Shown: in pieces, positions 63,339-64,000 of the stretch
Layout: every line of letters starts with the position of its first letter
Position numbering within the stretch: position 1 is the stretch's first letter
Assembly: GCA_002256205.1 (NCBI GenBank)
Contig: NKIW01000006.1
Span: 209,015 to 273,014 of the forward strand
DNA length: 64,000 nt
Direction: 5' to 3'
Source of the DNA: Rhizobiales bacterium PAR1
Lineage (GTDB): Bacteria > Pseudomonadota > Alphaproteobacteria > Rhizobiales > Beijerinckiaceae
Translations under genes and position numbers: made by a program
Notes under the pieces: generated by a model
What the model was told of the DNA's origin: nothing
Database searches by the model: none
The model's input: the letters and a program-made list of their open reading frames with translations, nothing else

Positions 63339-63689
63339 TTATTCAGCGGCTTCGCCGGCCTTCTTGGCCTTCTCGGCAGCGCGCTCCTGGGCCTTCTTGC
63401 CCGGCTCGGCGGCCTTCGGGTTGTTGCGGGCTTCGCGCTTCAGAACGCCGGCGGCGTCAAGGAAGCGGGCCACGCGATCGGTCGGCTGCGCGCCCTTGGC
63501 GAGCCAGGCCTTGGCCTTCTCGATGTCGAGAACGACGCGGGCTTCCGAATCCTTGGCGAGCATCGGGTTGTAAGTGCCGAGCTTCTCGAGGAAGCGGCCA
63601 TCACGCGGGGCGCGGGCATCGGCCACGACGATACGATAAACCGGGCGCTTCTTGGCACCGCCACGGGCGAGACGAATTTTAAGAGACAT
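63339..63689 (-). CDS. rpsP: 30S ribosomal protein S16
   Basis: A 116-residue S16 ([41 protein letters not shown]) with an alphaproteobacterial Ala/Lys-rich C-terminal extension ([21 protein letters not shown]). AGGAG precedes the ATG. It follows ffh by 50 bases and leads into rimM. Confidence 0.98.
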   Translation of the reverse strand: MSLKIRLARGGAKKRPVYRIVVADARAPRDGRFLEKLGTYNPMLAKDSEARVVLDIEKAKAWLAKGAQPTDRVARFLDAAGVLKREARNNPKAAEPGKKAQERAAEKAKKAGEAAE

Positions 63690-63739
63690 GGGTAACTCCT
63701 GTGTGTTGCTCTTGTTTCGTGTTTAGTAAAACGGAAATT

Positions 63740-64000
63740 CTATTTCTTCTTGAACGGGTTGAAGGCGCCAAGACCCGGTAGGCCAGAACCGAGGCCGGGA
63801 AGCCCCTTGCCGAGACCCGGTAGGCCCGGAAGCTTCCCGCCACCCGGGCCCTGAAGTTTTTCAAGCTGCTTCTGTGCTTCGGCGATGGCATCGGGCGAGA
63901 GGCCGCCACCCGCGCCCGGCGGAGGCAGCTTCGAAATATCCGGCATGCCGCCGCCCATCCCGAACATGTTGCCGAGCGCCGCCATCGGGCCGCGTCCGCC
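63740..64000 (-). CDS. ffh: Signal recognition particle protein Ffh, C-terminal end (gene continues beyond window)
   Basis: The last 87 codons of a reading frame that stays open to the window edge. The Met-rich stretch (LGNMFGMGGGMPD) followed by Pro/Gly/Leu repeats (GLPGLGKGLPGLG) and a basic end (FNPFKKK) is the C-terminal tail of alphaproteobacterial Ffh, whose M domain lies upstream outside the window. The position before rpsP-rimM-trmD-rplS supports the call. Confidence 0.9.
   Translation of the reverse strand, partial: GGRGPMAALGNMFGMGGGMPDISKLPPPGAGGGLSPDAIAEAQKQLEKLQGPGGGKLPGLPGLGKGLPGLGSGLPGLGAFNPFKKK

Noticed and set aside
1-64000. CRISPR arrays, transposases, integrases, phage or toxin-antitoxin genes
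   Set aside because: I saw no regularly spaced repeats, no terminal inverted repeats flanking genes and no matching protein motifs.
1-64000. tRNA or rRNA genes
   Set aside because: No intergenic region shows the tRNA T-loop or D-loop consensus or rRNA sequence by eye; a covariance scan was not possible.

Overview
The window is a 64 kb chromosomal segment of a GC-rich alphaproteobacterium, most likely of the order Hyphomicrobiales (Rhizobiales). The evidence is the heparinase-like gene beside purH, the very large (about 1,580-residue) NAD-glutamate dehydrogenase, a DUF2794 protein, an IalB-family secreted protein, the alphaproteobacterial form of FliG, and the operon ffh-rpsP-rimM-trmD-rplS at the right end. 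I could not assign a genus. I saw no tRNA, rRNA, transposase, phage gene or CRISPR array; the segment is gene-dense, with many 1-4 base stop/start overlaps.

Left part (0-24 kb), mostly housekeeping: heparinase II/III-like protein (cut by the window edge), purH, NAD-glutamate dehydrogenase, an AhpD-like protein, DUF2794, Bax inhibitor-1, the ybbP/ybbA exporter genes divergent from a TesA-like esterase, thpR, phhB, an SDR dehydrogenase, a DUF1232 protein, an ECF sigma factor with no visible anti-sigma partner, an IalB-like protein, rlmN, a YiiX-like hydrolase, a LysE exporter and an exported gamma-glutamyltransferase.

Catabolic block 1 (23.4-32.6 kb): an IclR regulator lies between a minus-strand set (HpcH/HpaI aldolase, DUF6282 amidohydrolase-like protein, flavodoxin-fold oxidoreductase) and a plus-strand set (complete branched-chain-type ABC importer plus a bicupin protein). 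The two flanking transcription units share an almost identical 21-base dyad element directly upstream of their ribosome binding sites, one just downstream of a TTGACA promoter. I read this as one uptake and degradation regulon whose substrate is unknown.

Middle (32.6-37.4 kb): a small secreted protein, an orphan fliG whose Shine-Dalgarno and TTG start form a hairpin, a very AT-rich 728-base intergenic region with several palindromes, metZ, and an OsmC/sulfurtransferase pair.

Catabolic block 2 (37.5-48 kb): MmgE/PrpD and tartrate-dehydrogenase-like genes converge on a seven-gene operon (leaderless gamma-glutamyltransferase, DUF1028, oligopeptide ABC transporter). Dyads with the same 5-N5-5 layout sit before both outer genes.

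Right part (48-64 kb): a membrane GGDEF-EAL protein with a small periplasmic molybdopterin-domain protein; a tungstate ABC transporter (tupBCA) with a trmO-like gene, divergent from two MoeA-like genes of which the second is a MoeA-periplasmic-binding-domain fusion; a TadG-like von Willebrand protein; hmgA; a Tat-exported dienelactone hydrolase; a 34-residue lipoprotein; and the ribosome/tRNA operon rplS-trmD-rimM-rpsP-ffh. Coordinates and residue numbers were worked out by hand from the sequence; no database search was run.
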